A stretch of 64,000 bases of DNA from Bidens hawaiensis (taxonomy: Eukaryota; Streptophyta; Magnoliopsida; Asterales; Asteraceae), in assembly GCA_021521415.1 (NCBI GenBank), contig JAIQDT010000232.1, positions 558,001 to 622,000 of the forward strand. Reading direction: 5' to 3'. Below the pieces are notes generated by a model. The model was not told the DNA's origin and did no database searches. It saw only the letters and a list, made by a program, of their open reading frames with translations. Of the stretch, positions 40,807 to 54,579 are shown one piece after another. Positions within the stretch are counted from its first letter, which is position 1, and every line of letters starts with the position of its first letter. The position numbers were made by a program, and so were the translations under genes.

Positions 40807-43481
40807 TGTGACAATCGTCAATTTCAGGTTAACTCCGTTAACTCAACTCCGTCAATTCAAACTTTAGATCACTGAATCTATAACGCACACCTCATTACAT
40901 TTAAACTAGGGTTTAAATGACGCTTGACACTTACTACATGTGTAGTCTTTCGGGAATTGCACCGAAACGCAAACGAGTTGACGCAAACGATTAGTGAATA
41001 AACAAAAAACGTCAAAACAATAATTATGTGATAATTATATGTTAGACATATGTGTTACTTGATTATGTTATGTGGAATGCTAAACAAGAAACAAGAACCC
41101 AATTAATTAAGCTAGAGATGTAACATTTGGAAGTTTAGAGACTAAAGTGTAACATGTTATTATTATTAATATTATAAAACCCTAACCTCTCCTCCCTCTC
41201 CCTCTTCCCAAAACCGACGGCCAAACCCCCCCCCCCTCTCCTCACAATTGGTTCACACACACACGTACCTCTTGGATTTTGATCTTGTCTTTCACAATTG
41301 AAGCATCCTATATCCGTTTCTAGCCATCTCCTACCTTCCTATTGCTTGTATTGGTGCTTTTGAAGGTATAAATTACAAACCCTAGGCCCGATTTTTCCTA
41401 TGTATGGTGTTCATATGATTGTTGTTGATTTGATGGTGTATTGATGATGATTTGATAACTAGTTTTGATATTATTGCATGTTAATTGTTGTGTCTTTGAG
41501 TTTGAGATCAAATAAAACCCTAACTATGTATGTATGGTGTAATTGATATGCATAGATAGTAGTTATGGTGTCTAGAATGTTATATGAATGATTTGTGGTC
41601 CATAGATAGTTAAATTGTTGAGTTTGGATGCAAACAGTTTCTGGACAGATTGTGTTGTTGATGTTTGATTGACTGTAACGGGGTGTAAAAGTGAATATTG
41701 ATTGAGATAAATGATACTAATGTAAACTAGGTTGAGTCTAGTTTCTAAAGAATATAAATTTGCAATTTTTGGACGTGTAAAAGTTAACTTTTATGATTTT
41801 ACAAAAACGTTGTGCAAAGCTGAGTTGTTAGACCTGCTGTTAGGTTGTTTTGTAAATGTTATATCTCATGAACTACAAGACCAATTGGGTTGGTTCCACT
41901 TCTGAAAGTTTACTTGTTGAGTTAGGAACCTAACCCAAGTGGTCTTGCATTTATTGGATTTTTCGTTTAACGGGAATTTCAAATAACATTCTGTTGCGCA
42001 TGAATTTGACTGTTATGAGTTTGCTGTAATGATTTGATTATTGTGAGAAACCTATGTGGAATAAAAATATAATAAAATATGTTCTGGAAACCTAGGACAT
42101 ATATGCTTTTGTAATGATTTTTGGTAAATTAATTGTGATGCTATGATCGGTGGGATAGACTAGTTTTTCAAGTAGAAATTCTATCGTTAAGAAACTAGTT
42201 GCTGAATTTTGTGAAAGTTGCATGAAACAACGTGATTGCTAATTTATTATCGTGTTTTGACCAAATTGCCCTTGAGGGGAATGATTGCTAATTAATTGTC
42301 GTGTTTTGACCAAAATGCCCTTGCGGGGAATAATTGCTAATTGATTGTCATGATTTGACCAAATTGCCCTCGTGGGGAATAATTGCTAGTTAATTGTTAT
42401 GTGTTGACCAAATTGCCCTTACGGAGAGTAATTGCAAGTGATGTACATTATGAATACATGACACGTAAATAATTGCTCACACATGTAACGTATCACAAAT
42501 ACACTTGTTAAAGTCACACACGATTCACAAACGAAACACGAAACATGTTGTGTGCTATGTGCCGGGTCTAGAGACTCGATAATATTCCGACACTTAGAAA
42601 AATCTCTTTGTTGTTTTAGAACGCTAGAGAGAGTTTTTCTGGGACGCGCATCTTGGTGAATTATTTTGGGAATACTTTGCAAACAGTGAGTTCACTTACC
42701 CCTTTTAAACTGTTTTCAAACGCTTTTCACTTGGGGAGATAACATACTCCGAAAAAACGCATTTAAGATTTTGTTAGTATAAATTATATATCACTTGTAA
42801 AGACAGTGGAAACACGTTAACTAAAGTCCTTCATTCACATCGAACCGTTTAATATTAGATAATAGCGAGTCATTGTTGAGTAGTACTACTGGGTTTGACA
42901 AACCCCACCCAACGCTAAACTCGACTGGAGGTCGAGTGGGTGTAATCTTGGCTAAACACATACCATGGTCGGGATAGACCTGGTGGCAAGGCAAATGATA
43001 AACAGTCAGCTTCGGTGTCGAACACTTAGTAATACTTGTTTTATAGGCTAGCTACCTATAGATATATAATTGACATAACACTATCTGGTAACTCTTAACG
43101 CAAAACGCTGAACGCAAAACGCTGAACGCAAACGCTAACGCTTTATTTTATTTGAACTCGTGAACTCACCAACCCTGTGTTGACACTTTTAGTATGTTAT
43201 TCTCAGGTAGCCGAGGCGGGCGCGCGGTTTAGGATCATGCATTGCGTGAAACACTTTTAATTATGCAAACTTATTTTAAACTGTTATCATTGGGTTTTAA
43301 GTCGTCCTGCGTGACGCAACATTGGTTTCTATGGTTTTACGCTTCCGCATTTAATTACTCGTAAACGTTTTCATGGTTTTAAAACTTTGTTTTATGGTTT
43401 GATTATAACTAATGGTTCCGATCCTGTTAGTTCACACCATCTGACGGTAAAACTCCGTTAGTGGATTTTGAGGGTGTGACA
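40807..43481 (+). repeat. G LTR 2 (middle LTR, chimeric)
   Basis: Up to at least 42909 it matches LTR 3 and differs from LTR 1 at about 16 places, including an 11-C rather than 10-C run. From 43430 onward it matches LTR 1 and differs from LTR 3 at 43430, 43439 and 43473. The switch lies between 42909 and 43430. It serves as 3' LTR of copy 1 and 5' LTR of copy 2. TATAAAA lies at 41173-41179. Confidence 0.92.
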
Positions 43482-43689
43482 GATTGGCATCAGAGCCATT
43501 GGTTATAGCGAACTAGAAGCTGCATGCATACTAGACTATAACCGCGACGACCCATTAGTTATAATGATACGCACTGCATATGTTTGTGTAGTCTTTGTAA
43601 TCTTATCTCTTTACCTCTTCACTCATACGCGCGCATACACGGCTTACCTGTAGGGATGTCGACGCCACCCTCATCATCATTTCAATCCG

Positions 43690-44385
43690 ATGACTCATGC
43701 TCACGGGAAGGAACCGCAGTTACCTACCGCATCGCCATCCCGAGTAGTCCCGGAACTCGAAGCTCCCGCACCGAAGAGGTATCGCTTATCCGGAGGCATG
43801 TACGAAAACGAAGTTAGCTGGGATTGGTACCCTAATATGATCAGACGTATGATCTATCGTGAACAAGTTCCCCCATTACCACCCCCGAACCATCCTGCTT
43901 TCCCCAACACCCTACCACCCATAACCGAACCTGTAGAGCGAGTTCTCGCAGCTGTTGTTTCATGCTTGGAGCGTGACGTGGGTTACATGCGCTATACGGG
44001 AGCGAACATTTCCGGACTGTTAAAAGACGGAACCGAGACTAAGGAGGAAATTTCCCGCATGGCAGCGACCATGAAGGAAATGCAGGAGGCTAGTGATCAA
44101 CAGATGAAGATTATGAGAAAGATGCAAGCTGAAATAATAGACTTGCAAGAGCAACTCCAAGTAGCAAGGACCCGAACCGAGATAGCTCTAGAGCGTTGCG
44201 ATGTCTTACAAATACCGATTGCTCAGAACGCAGCCGAACCTGAGGCAGAGCCTGAAGAGGAACCTGAAGAAGATCCCGAAGAGGAACCTGAGGAGGATCC
44301 CGAGGAGGAACCTGAAGAAGAACCGGAGGAAGAACCGGTTGAGGAGGAGGCACACTCAGAGGTGTCCTCAGATGATGACATCTAG
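43690..44385 (+). CDS. Extra ORF of G before gag, copy 2
   Basis: The translation is identical to copy 1 (35142-35837), 231 residues with proline-rich, coiled-coil-like and Glu/Pro tail regions. The alternative ATG in another frame is at 43656. Its sequence identity reflects recent duplication, so it is not independent evidence of selection. Confidence 0.6.
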   Translation: MTHAHGKEPQLPTASPSRVVPELEAPAPKRYRLSGGMYENEVSWDWYPNMIRRMIYREQVPPLPPPNHPAFPNTLPPITEPVERVLAAVVSCLERDVGYMRYTGANISGLLKDGTETKEEISRMAATMKEMQEASDQQMKIMRKMQAEIIDLQEQLQVARTRTEIALERCDVLQIPIAQNAAEPEAEPEEEPEEDPEEEPEEDPEEEPEEEPEEEPVEEEAHSEVSSDDDI

Positions 44386-44725
44386 TGATGATAACACCTA
44401 GATGGAGGGGTTGTCTCCATCCAAACTATTATTTTTCTATGATATTAAGGATTGGTTTTAAATACTTTGTAGCGAATACAATGGTTTTAATCATGAATTA
44501 TTATTTGGATAAATATATGGTTGTGATGTGATGTTTGCTTCTTATTTCTTTCTTACCTATCTTTTTATTACGTGTATGGTGTGTTGCATATGAAAGAAAA
44601 ATTCATGTTTAACATTTTATACTGTGATTCTAGGAAATGGCAGGAAGAAACGCTGGACACGGACGTGGTAACATCAATCGACTGTAGCAGAACTCCAAAC
44701 TCTGCTGAACGACCATGCGGCGGCC

Positions 44726-46627
44726 GCTCTAGCCGCACATGTACAGAACCAGGCTGGAGGTCCAATTGGAACGTGTACCTTCAAAAATTACCTTGACTGC
44801 AAGCCCAGTACGTTTAAGGGCACTGAGGGAGCTATAGGCTTCCTGCGTTGGGCTGAGAAGGCCGAGTCGGCATTTGAGATGTGTAATTGTCCCCATGCCA
44901 GTAGGGTCAAATTTGCTGCTGGAACACTTGAAGATTCTGCCCTCACTTGGTGGAATTCGAACGTACAGATTCTTGGATTGGAACTAGCTAACGCGATGAA
45001 CTGGGAGGAGTTCAAAAACATGATGCGAGAAGAGTACTGTCCAAGAGAGGAGATTGCAAAGTTGGAGTCAGAATTTTGGTCATTGAAGATGGTGGGTTCG
45101 GAAATCGAAGCCTACACTACCCGTTCTCACGAGTTAGCTGTGATGTGTCCGCGGATGGTAGACCCGCCGAGTAAGAGGATTGAAATGTATATTGATGGGT
45201 TAGCACCGCAGATTCAGGGCATGGTGACGTCATCCAGACCAGCCACGATACAACAAGCGATCCAGTTAGCTCACAAGCTGACGGATCAAACAGTGACCCA
45301 AGGTGCGTTACCACCTAGGGGTTCAACCATTAAAGCCCGTGACAACCCGAACACTGGCAACAGCAGTAACAACAACCTGAGCAGCGGAAAGAGAAAGTTT
45401 GACAATACCAGATCCTCATCCTCGAACCCCCATCAGCAACACCACTACCGTAAGCCCGAACTCATTCGGAGCTTCAACAATCAGGGTCACAACAACATTA
45501 ACAACGGTAGCGGGCAGGGCTCGAGCGGATATGCTGTGAGATATCCGAAGTGCAACTGGTGTAATTACCATCATGCTGGCCCGTGTGACCGTGTCAAGTG
45601 TCTGAGATGCGGAAAGATGGGTCACCAGGCAAAGGAATGTAGAGGAGACCTTGCGGCAAAGGGTGCTCCAAAACCACCCATGACAACCAAGGGATGTTTT
45701 GAGTGTGGACAAGAGGGACATTTTAAGAAGGACTGCCCTAAGCTGAAACAGAACGACAACAATGGAGGTAATGGAAGTGGCAGTGGTGGTGGAAACAATG
45801 GTAAAGGAAGAGCTTTTGTTATTGGGTCGGGTCAAGCCCGCAATGATCCGTACGTGGTGACTGGTAAGTTCCCTGTGAACGATTGTTTTGCTTATGTCAA
45901 TGACACTGGAGCTGATAGGAGTTTTGTGTCGAAAGCCTTAAGCCAACTCTTTGACTTAACCCCAACCCCGTTAGATGCTAAGTTTCCTGTTGAATTAGCT
46001 AACGGTAAGACTATAGTAACGACTCATGTACTTGCGGGATGTAAGTTAAAACTGTCAGGTCATGTCTTTGATATCGTCCTTATTCCTTTTACGCTTAGTA
46101 GTTTCGATGTCGTGGTCGGCATGGACTGGTTATCCGAGAACCGAGCGGAGATTATATGTCACGACAAGATAGTCCACATTACTACCCCTTCCGGCGAGAT
46201 CGTTTCGATCCGGGGCGAGAGAAGCAGCATGACCACCAGCGTCATTACCCTCATGAAGGCGCAGAAGTATCTACGAAAGGGTCATCCGGCAATTTTGGCG
46301 CATATTGTTGAGAAACCCGCGGAGGAGAAGCGAATTGAAGATATACCGATTGTGCGAGATTTTTTGGAAGTTTTCCCAGAGGATTTGCCTGGACTCCCTC
46401 TTATTCGTCAAGTCGAATTCCAAATCGAGTTGACACCCGGTGCAGCACCCATAGCACGACCCCGTATCGGCTCGCACCGGCGGAGCTTCAGGAACGGTCC
46501 ACTCAATTGCAAGATTTGTTGGATAAGGGTTTTATCCGACCTAGCTCATCGCCATGGGGAGCCCCTGTCTTATTTGTCAGAAAGAAGGACGGGACTTTCC
46601 GAATGTGTATCGACTACCGGGAGTTGA
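44726..46627 (+). pseudogene. gag: gag and protease of G, copy 2
   Basis: Same content as copy 1: open frame 44879-46627, zinc knuckles from 45599 and 45695, protease Asp at 45902-45904, slip near 46458. No residue difference from copy 1 is visible in the 582-residue frame. Confidence 0.88.
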
Positions 46628-47418
46628 ACAAGGTGATGGTCAAGAACCGTTATCCTTTACCCCGAATTGATGATCTGTTTGACCAGCTTCAAGGATTGAG
46701 TTATTACTCGAAGATCGATCTGCGATCCGGTTACCATCAGCTTAGAGTGCGCGAGGAAGATATTTCAAAGACGGCTTTCAGAACACGGTATGGTCACTTT
46801 GAGTTTTTGGTTATGCCTTTTGGTCTAACCAATGCACCAGCCGTATTTATGGATCTCATGAATCGAGTATGCAAGGCGTACCTCGACAAGTTTGTGATTG
46901 TGTTTATTGATGATATTCTCGTCTACTCCAAGGACAAGGCTGACCATGAGGAACACATAAGGGTAATTCTGGAATTATTGAAGAAGGAACAACTATACGC
47001 AAAACTCTCGAAATGTGAGTTTTGGCTTCGCGAGGTTCACTTTTTAGGACATGTAATCAACGAGAATGGTATCCATGTTGATCCCGGTAAGGTAGAGGCC
47101 ATCAAAAACTGGGAAGCGCCTAAGACTCCGACTGAGGTGCGGAAATTCCTAGGACTGGCCGGCTATTACTGGCGTTTCATCGAGGGATTTTCAAAGATTG
47201 CTCAACCCCTCACCGCTTTGACTCACAAAGGTACTAAGTACAATTGGGGTGACGCGCAAGAATCTACTTTTCATCTGTTGAAAACCAAACTCTGTAGCGC
47301 CACTATTCTAGCCCTACCCGAGGGAACGGAGAATTTTGAGGTACACTGTGACGCATCGATACAAGGTCTCGGTTGTGTGCTGATGCAACTCGAGAAGGTT
47401 ATAGCTTATGCCTCTCGA
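46507..47418 (+). pseudogene. pol: Reverse transcriptase and start of RNase H of G, copy 2
   Basis: Same as copy 1, with FIDDIL aspartates at 46909-46914 and the slip near 47418. The open frame runs 46507-47577. Confidence 0.9.
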
Positions 47419-47984
47419 CAACAACGGTTCACGAGAAGAACTACACGACCCATGATTTGGAACTCGGAGCTGTGGTGTTTGCCCTTAAGATATGGTGGCA
47501 TTACTTGTACGGTACCAAGTTTACCATTTACACCGACCACAAGAGTCTCCAACATATCTACGATCAGAAAGAGCTGAACATGCGACAGCGTCGTTGGGTC
47601 GAGCTGCTTAAGGATTATGATTGTGCCATCAAGTACCACCCTAGCAAGGCCAATGTAGTGGCCGACGCTCTCATCAGGAAAGAAACTGATAAACCCAGGC
47701 GAGTGCGAGCATTGCAACTCACGATTCATGCCAACTTACCCGATCAAATTCGCGAGGCGCAACTCGAAGTTTTGAAAGATGATAATCTTCCATCAGAACT
47801 CATGTGGGGCATAAACAAGCAACTTGAAACCAAATCGGACGGGGTCCGATATTTTGAGAACCGGATTTGGGTTCCACGATACGGAGAGTTGAGAACTCTA
47901 GTGCTGGACGAAGCACACAAGTCCCGATATTCTATCCACCCTGGCTCAGATAAGATGTACCATGACTTAAAGGCACTTTACTAG
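47419..47984 (+). pseudogene. pol: RNase H and integrase zinc domain of G, copy 2
   Basis: Same as copy 1 (frame open 47373-47984), ending at the shared TAG (47982-47984) in the integrase zinc domain. Sharing this lesion shows the duplication followed the mutation. Confidence 0.88.
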
Positions 47985-49222
47985 TGGCCGAACATGAAAG
48001 CCGACATTGCCACCTACGTGAGCAAATGCTTGACTTGCGCCCGAGTCAAAATAGAATACCAGAAACCATCTGGCCTACTACAACAACCGGAACTTCCAAT
48101 GTGCAAATGGGAACACATTTCAATGAACTTCATCACGGGATTACCTAAGACACCGACGGGATGCGATACCATCTGGGTGATCGTTGACCGGTTGACTAAG
48201 TCGGCACACTTTTAGCGATTAAGGAATCTGACAAAATGGAAAGACTGACTCGCGTCTACATGAAAGAAGTGGTGTCTAGACACGGAGTGCCTGTCTCAAT
48301 CATTTTCGATCGAGATTCTCGTTTCACTTCGCACTTTTGGAAGTCACTACAGAGCGCACTAGGCACCCGTCTTGATATGAGCACAGCATACCATCCTCAG
48401 ACGGATGGGCAAAGTGAACGAACTATTCAGACCTTAGAGGACATGTTGCGTGCATGTGTTTTGGATTTCGGAAAAAGTTGGGAACCTCACTTACCTTTGG
48501 TAGATTTTTCGTATAATAACAGCTACCACGCAAGTATTAAAGCAGCGCCGTTTGAAGCACTGTACGGACGGAAGTGTCGATCACCTCTCTGCTGGGCAGA
48601 GGTGGGTGACAGCCAAATCACTGGTCCAGAACTGGTACTCGAAACTTCGGAAAAGATTGTTCAAATCCGAAATCGCATGGCAGCAGCACGAGACCGCCAA
48701 AAGAGTTACGCCGACAAGCGCCGAAAACCTCTCGAATTTCAAGTGAACGATCGGGTGCTACTCAAAGTTTCACCTTGGAAAGGTGTGGTTCGCTTTGGAA
48801 AGCGAAACAAACTCAACCCACGATATGTTGGTCCTTACCGGATAACGGAATGCGTTGGTCCGGTGGCGTACCGACTAGACCTACTAACGGAACTCAGTGG
48901 CGTACACAATGTATTCCACGTATCCAATTTGAAGAAATGCCTATCTGATGAAACCCAAGTAGTCCCTTTGAACGAATTGCAAGTTGATGAACAGTTACGC
49001 TTCATTGAAGAACCAGTCGAGGTTTTGGATTGGGAAACCAAAACACTCAGGCACAGCAAAATTCCATTCGTTAAGGTTCGTTGGAACTCGAGACGTGGAC
49101 CGGAGTTCACGTGGGAACGCGAGGATCAAATGATGAAAAAGTATCCTCACCTTTTTGAAGGGCTGACCAAACACCGGAAACCGCGAAACCCGACAAACCG
49201 TCAGAAATCACCGGAGGTATGA
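47985..49222 (+). pseudogene. pol: Integrase core and chromodomain-like tail of G, copy 2
   Basis: Same as copy 1: 47994-48215 with the Asp-to-Asn change in [10 protein letters not shown] and the shared TAG at 48213-48215, then 48236-49222 with the rest of the core and the chromodomain-like end. Confidence 0.9.
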
Positions 49223-49225
49223 ATT

Positions 49226-49354
49226 AAATTTCGGGACGAAATTTCTTTCTACTAGGGGATGATATGACAAACTGAAAATTTTTCTTACTTTTTCAGACAC
49301 TCATCACGACTTGACTCAAATTTTCGGGACGAAAATTCCTTAACATAGGAATGA
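49226..49354 (+). other. Duplicated pre-LTR hairpin/polypurine module of G, copy 2
   Basis: The two hairpins of copy 1 are repeated unchanged (49226-49244 and 49319-49337) before LTR 3. Confidence 0.75.
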
Positions 49355-52029
49355 TGTGACAATCGTCAATTTCAGGTTAACTCCGTTAACTCAACTCCGT
49401 CAATTCAAACTTTAGATCACTGAATCTATAACGCACACCTCATTACATTTAAACTAGGGTTTAAATGACGCTTGACACTTACTACATGTGTAGTCTTTCG
49501 GGAATTGCACCGAAACGCAAACGAGTTGACGCAAACGATTAGTGAATAAACAAAAAACGTCAAAACAATAATTATGTGATAATTATATGTTAGACATATG
49601 TGTTACTTGATTATGTTATGTGGAATGCTAAACAAGAAACAAGAACCCAATTAATTAAGCTAGAGATGTAACATTTGGAAGTTTAGAGACTAAAGTGTAA
49701 CATGTTATTATTATTAATATTATAAAACCCTAACCTCTCCTCCCTCTCCCTCTTCCCAAAACCGACGGCCAAACCCCCCCCCCCTCTCCTCACAATTGGT
49801 TCACACACACACGTACCTCTTGGATTTTGATCTTGTCTTTCACAATTGAAGCATCCTATATCCGTTTCTAGCCATCTCCTACCTTCCTATTGCTTGTATT
49901 GGTGCTTTTGAAGGTATAAATTACAAACCCTAGGCCCGATTTTTCCTATGTATGGTGTTCATATGATTGTTGTTGATTTGATGGTGTATTGATGATGATT
50001 TGATAACTAGTTTTGATATTATTGCATGTTAATTGTTGTGTCTTTGAGTTTGAGATCAAATAAAACCCTAACTATGTATGTATGGTGTAATTGATATGCA
50101 TAGATAGTAGTTATGGTGTCTAGAATGTTATATGAATGATTTGTGGTCCATAGATAGTTAAATTGTTGAGTTTGGATGCAAACAGTTTCTGGACAGATTG
50201 TGTTGTTGATGTTTGATTGACTGTAACGGGGTGTAAAAGTGAATATTGATTGAGATAAATGATACTAATGTAAACTAGGTTGAGTCTAGTTTCTAAAGAA
50301 TATAAATTTGCAATTTTTGGACGTGTAAAAGTTAACTTTTATGATTTTACAAAAACGTTGTGCAAAGCTGAGTTGTTAGACCTGCTGTTAGGTTGTTTTG
50401 TAAATGTTATATCTCATGAACTACAAGACCAATTGGGTTGGTTCCACTTCTGAAAGTTTACTTGTTGAGTTAGGAACCTAACCCAAGTGGTCTTGCATTT
50501 ATTGGATTTTTCGTTTAACGGGAATTTCAAATAACATTCTGTTGCGCATGAATTTGACTGTTATGAGTTTGCTGTAATGATTTGATTATTGTGAGAAACC
50601 TATGTGGAATAAAAATATAATAAAATATGTTCTGGAAACCTAGGACATATATGCTTTTGTAATGATTTTTGGTAAATTAATTGTGATGCTATGATCGGTG
50701 GGATAGACTAGTTTTTCAAGTAGAAATTCTATCGTTAAGAAACTAGTTGCTGAATTTTGTGAAAGTTGCATGAAACAACGTGATTGCTAATTTATTATCG
50801 TGTTTTGACCAAATTGCCCTTGAGGGGAATGATTGCTAATTAATTGTCGTGTTTTGACCAAAATGCCCTTGCGGGGAATAATTGCTAATTGATTGTCATG
50901 ATTTGACCAAATTGCCCTCGTGGGGAATAATTGCTAGTTAATTGTTATGTGTTGACCAAATTGCCCTTACGGAGAGTAATTGCAAGTGATGTACATTATG
51001 AATACATGACACGTAAATAATTGCTCACACATGTAACGTATCACAAATACACTTGTTAAAGTCACACACGATTCACAAACGAAACACGAAACATGTTGTG
51101 TGCTATGTGCCGGGTCTAGAGACTCGATAATATTCCGACACTTAGAAAAATCTCTTTGTTGTTTTAGAACGCTAGAGAGAGTTTTTCTGGGACGCGCATC
51201 TTGGTGAATTATTTTGGGAATACTTTGCAAACAGTGAGTTCACTTACCCCTTTTAAACTGTTTTCAAACGCTTTTCACTTGGGGAGATAACATACTCCGA
51301 AAAAACGCATTTAAGATTTTGTTAGTATAAATTATATATCACTTGTAAAGACAGTGGAAACACGTTAACTAAAGTCCTTCATTCACATCGAACCGTTTAA
51401 TATTAGATAATAGCGAGTCATTGTTGAGTAGTACTACTGGGTTTGACAAACCCCACCCAACGCTAAACTCGACTGGAGGTCGAGTGGGTGTAATCTTGGC
51501 TAAACACATACCATGGTCGGGATAGACCTGGTGGCAAGGCAAATGATAAACAGTCAGCTTCGGTGTCGAACACTTAGTAATACTTGTTTTATAGGCTAGC
51601 TACCTATAGATATATAATTGACATAACACTATCTGGTAACTCTTAACGCAAAACGCTGAACGCAAAACGCTGAACGCAAACGCTAACGCTTTATTTTATT
51701 TGAACTCGTGAACTCACCAACCCTGTGTTGACACTTTTAGTATGTTATTCTCAGGTAGCCGAGGCGGGCGCGCGGTTTAGGATCATGCATTGCGTGAAAC
51801 ACTTTTAATTATGCAAACTTATTTTAAACTGTTATCATTGGGTTTTAAGTCGTCCTGCGTGACGCAACATTGGTTTCTATGGTTTTACGCTTCCGCATTT
51901 AATTACTCGTAAACGTTTTCATGGTTTTAAAACTTTGTTTTATGGTTTGATTATAACTAATGGTTCCGATCCTGTTAATTCACACCCTCTGACGGTAAAA
52001 CTCCGTTAGTGGATTTTGAGTGTGTGACA
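49355..52029 (+). repeat. G LTR 3 (outer 3' LTR)
   Basis: It equals LTR 2 except for three substitutions at 51978, 51987 and 52021, and is followed by GACAA, the right target duplication. TATAAAA lies at 49721-49727. Confidence 0.95.
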
Positions 52030-53920
52030 GACAACTTTTGCAACAATCTTTTGTAGTTCTTAATAGCATTCAATGTCATTAAACTTTCCATCTTTTATGT
52101 TTAACCAATTTTTAATTACGCATAAATGTCAAGATTAATGCATATAGTTGAAAAAAAAATTATATAATGAAATTGATTTTAAATAAATTAATGATGTTAA
52201 AGAGTTTGAAACATAATTTACTGCAGCTTGCGGTCACTTTAATTAATTAATAATTAGGGAATGACCTCTATGTAATAAAATTAAAATTAACCGATTTAAT
52301 TTTAATTATCTATATATTATTTAAATTATACTTAATTAGTGAAATTAGTAGTATAAAAATTTATTGCTTCGATTTAACTTAATACATTTAACTAAAAAGT
52401 CTTTTAATCGAAATAAAAAAAATTTTAATTACAAAATAATTTATAATAAAATATACCTTTATTTATTTATTAATGTTGAAATGAAACTCATAATACCTTA
52501 AGACTTTAATTGCATATTTACTCAGGTTGCTATGTTTTATTTTGTTTTTTAGATTTTGAAGCAAAATGTTTTTTTTTTTTGTGAAATGTCGAAGAAGTTG
52601 ATAGTGGGCTAATATGATTATAACATGTTCATGTCTTCGTTTGGTTTTTTAATTTAAGTGTATAGTAAGTTTGTGTAAGTATTAACTTTTTATGTACACA
52701 AGTTAAATGCTTAATATTTTGGTTACAAACTTATGTTAACTATTTGTGTTGGTTTAAAATGTTAGTTATGAAATTTTATGGTTGTTTATATGTTTTCAAT
52801 CCATGTCTAACATGGGCTAATATTCTTAAAATATATTGGTGGGTTAAATACTTTTACATAAATGAATTAATTTATGATCATTTATGTCGATTCAAGTTGG
52901 CCGATAGTCTACATATCCAGTAGAGTAAGTTGTGTTATTGTTTATGTAATATTTTTAATTTCCATGTCTTTAATATCTTTATGAACACCAAATATAAATA
53001 ACCTATAATTGTCACTAAAGTTAATAGTATTTGGTTTCCCAGTTTTCTAATTTTTCTGTTTTATGTATTAAAATCCTTCATTAAGTCAGCAAAATTGAAA
53101 CATCATGCTCTATAAAATTCTGTTTTTATATTTATGTTGTTCATCGTTTTCATATGCTAACCATATTATATTATATATTTGTTCAAAATTAAAGAAAACG
53201 GAATTTTTGGGGTCAATCAACGTATTCAAATAAGAGGAGTTATTCAAACGGTTAGTCATTTTAATATTTTTTTAGTTACCCTTTAAATGTATTTAAGAAT
53301 GCATTTTTTTTTAAACGTGCAGCTTCAACACCAAGAAAACTACTTATTAGCATTTTGCATGGTAACATTTTATTTTAAACGTGTTAATACATTATTTTAT
53401 TAACTAAAATATAGTAAATAAAAACTAATATGTTATTAACTAAAAATTAGGCACTTGTAACTAAACTTATAAACGATTTTTAATATATTTATTATTAACT
53501 ACATTATACATTTTTGATAAACAAAGTTTTAATAACACTGAATGTATGTTTACACATTTCTTTTTTCTATTTTCTTTTTTAGAAATGATACGAAACATAA
53601 TTTTCAGTTATCCAATACTATTTTATTTTCTTAAAAACCAATTAAAATATGTGTTTTAATTAAGATGTGATATGAATCAATTTATGTTAATCAGAGGCAC
53701 AAAGATATTCCTCCATAATTCTTTTTACTTATATTTGGTTTACTCAATTTATATTGTTTCCAAACTTAGCAACAAAATTCACAAATTTAGTTGTGGTCTA
53801 TATAAAAAAATTGTTTTTTGGTTTTTAATTAAGATCATTCCAATTATTTTGTTATATTTTAATTTGAACTAAAACTTTCATAAACACATTATGCTAAATA
53901 AAATTAAAAAGACCGAAATT
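52030..53920. other. AT-rich region, probably interior of a decayed Helitron
   Basis: No frame is convincing. It lies directly upstream of Helitron helicase coding and the Helitron 3' end, and before G inserted it was continuous with the sequence left of 32260. It may hold introns and decayed exons of the Helitron RepHel gene, but I could not identify a Rep or upstream helicase motif. Confidence 0.4.
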
Positions 53921-53924
53921 TTTT

Positions 53925-54345
53925 TGACTCATAGATTGATTTTAAAAGTCGGTGTGCCAATAATGTTATAAGCAATATGGATCAGAATAACGGTTTGTGT
54001 AATGAAACTAAATTGGGAGTAATTAATTTGGGTAGCCGTTTTGTTGAAGTAAAAGTTATTTCAGGTACTAATATTGGTTATTACACTTATATAATTCATT
54101 GTGGTCTAACACCTTCAAATAAGAAACTTTCGTTTAAATTGAAGAGAAGACAGTTTTTTCCAGTTGTAGTATGTTTTGCAATAAACATTAACAAAAGTCA
54201 AGGTCAATCTCTAGCAAAAGTTGACATATATCTCAAAGACCCGGTGTTTACACATAGACAACTCTATGTAGCTTTATCAAGAGCGAAGAGTGGTGTTAAA
54301 TTTCTTATATTAAACAAGGAAGACAAGGTTACAAATAAAGAATAA
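53925..54345 (+). pseudogene. Helitron Pif1-like helicase, C-terminal fragment
   Basis: Homology starts at about 53925 (LTHRLILKVGVPIML), slips frame near 53970 and continues in the open frame from ATG 53977 (MDQNNGLCNETKLGV). It contains RRQFFPVVVCFAININKSQG and QSLAKVDIYLKDPVFTHRQL, followed by YVALSRAKS. These are the C-terminal conserved motifs of the Pif1-family helicase domain of plant Helitron RepHel proteins, where the GQ and ALSR blocks take part in ATP and DNA handling. The natural stop is TAA at 54343-54345. Upstream exons, the Walker motifs and the Rep domain are missing or unrecognisable. The 3' terminus lies about 270 bases downstream, as in intact Helitrons. Confidence 0.88.
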
Positions 54346-54579
54346 ATATGGTTTATAAGAAACTATTTTTTGTAGCTTATAAATTTTACATTTTTAACCT
54401 TTGATTATGTTTTCAAAGATTGTAATTTGAATGTTATTTGGGTTTATATTTGTGTTTCACAATCATTTGTTTTCGTACCAATATCATTTACAACTTTAAG
54501 TATGTTGTCGTCCCGAATAACATATAACAACTTATGTTGTTCTTTCAAATGATATGTGTTTGTTTGAAAATATCAACAT

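Larger units (their letters stand above)
32260..52029 (+). mobile_element. Element G: tandem Ty3/gypsy array (LTR-interior-LTR-interior-LTR)
   Basis: Three LTRs of 2674-2675 bp (32260-34933, 40807-43481, 49355-52029) alternate with two interiors. The interiors are offset by exactly 8548 bp and give identical translations, including the same stops and frameshifts. GACGA (32255-32259) and GACAA (52030-52034) flank the array, a 5-bp duplication with one change. Domain order and a chromodomain-like C-terminus mark a Ty3/gypsy chromovirus-like element. The outer LTRs differ at about 19 positions (0.7%), which is recent. The array arose from one insertion by later unequal recombination. Both copies are non-autonomous. 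Confidence 0.95.

Noticed and set aside
53672..53872. 66-residue hydrophobic frame upstream of the helicase
   Set aside because: It is AT-driven Ile/Leu/Tyr/Phe sequence without a helicase or Rep motif.
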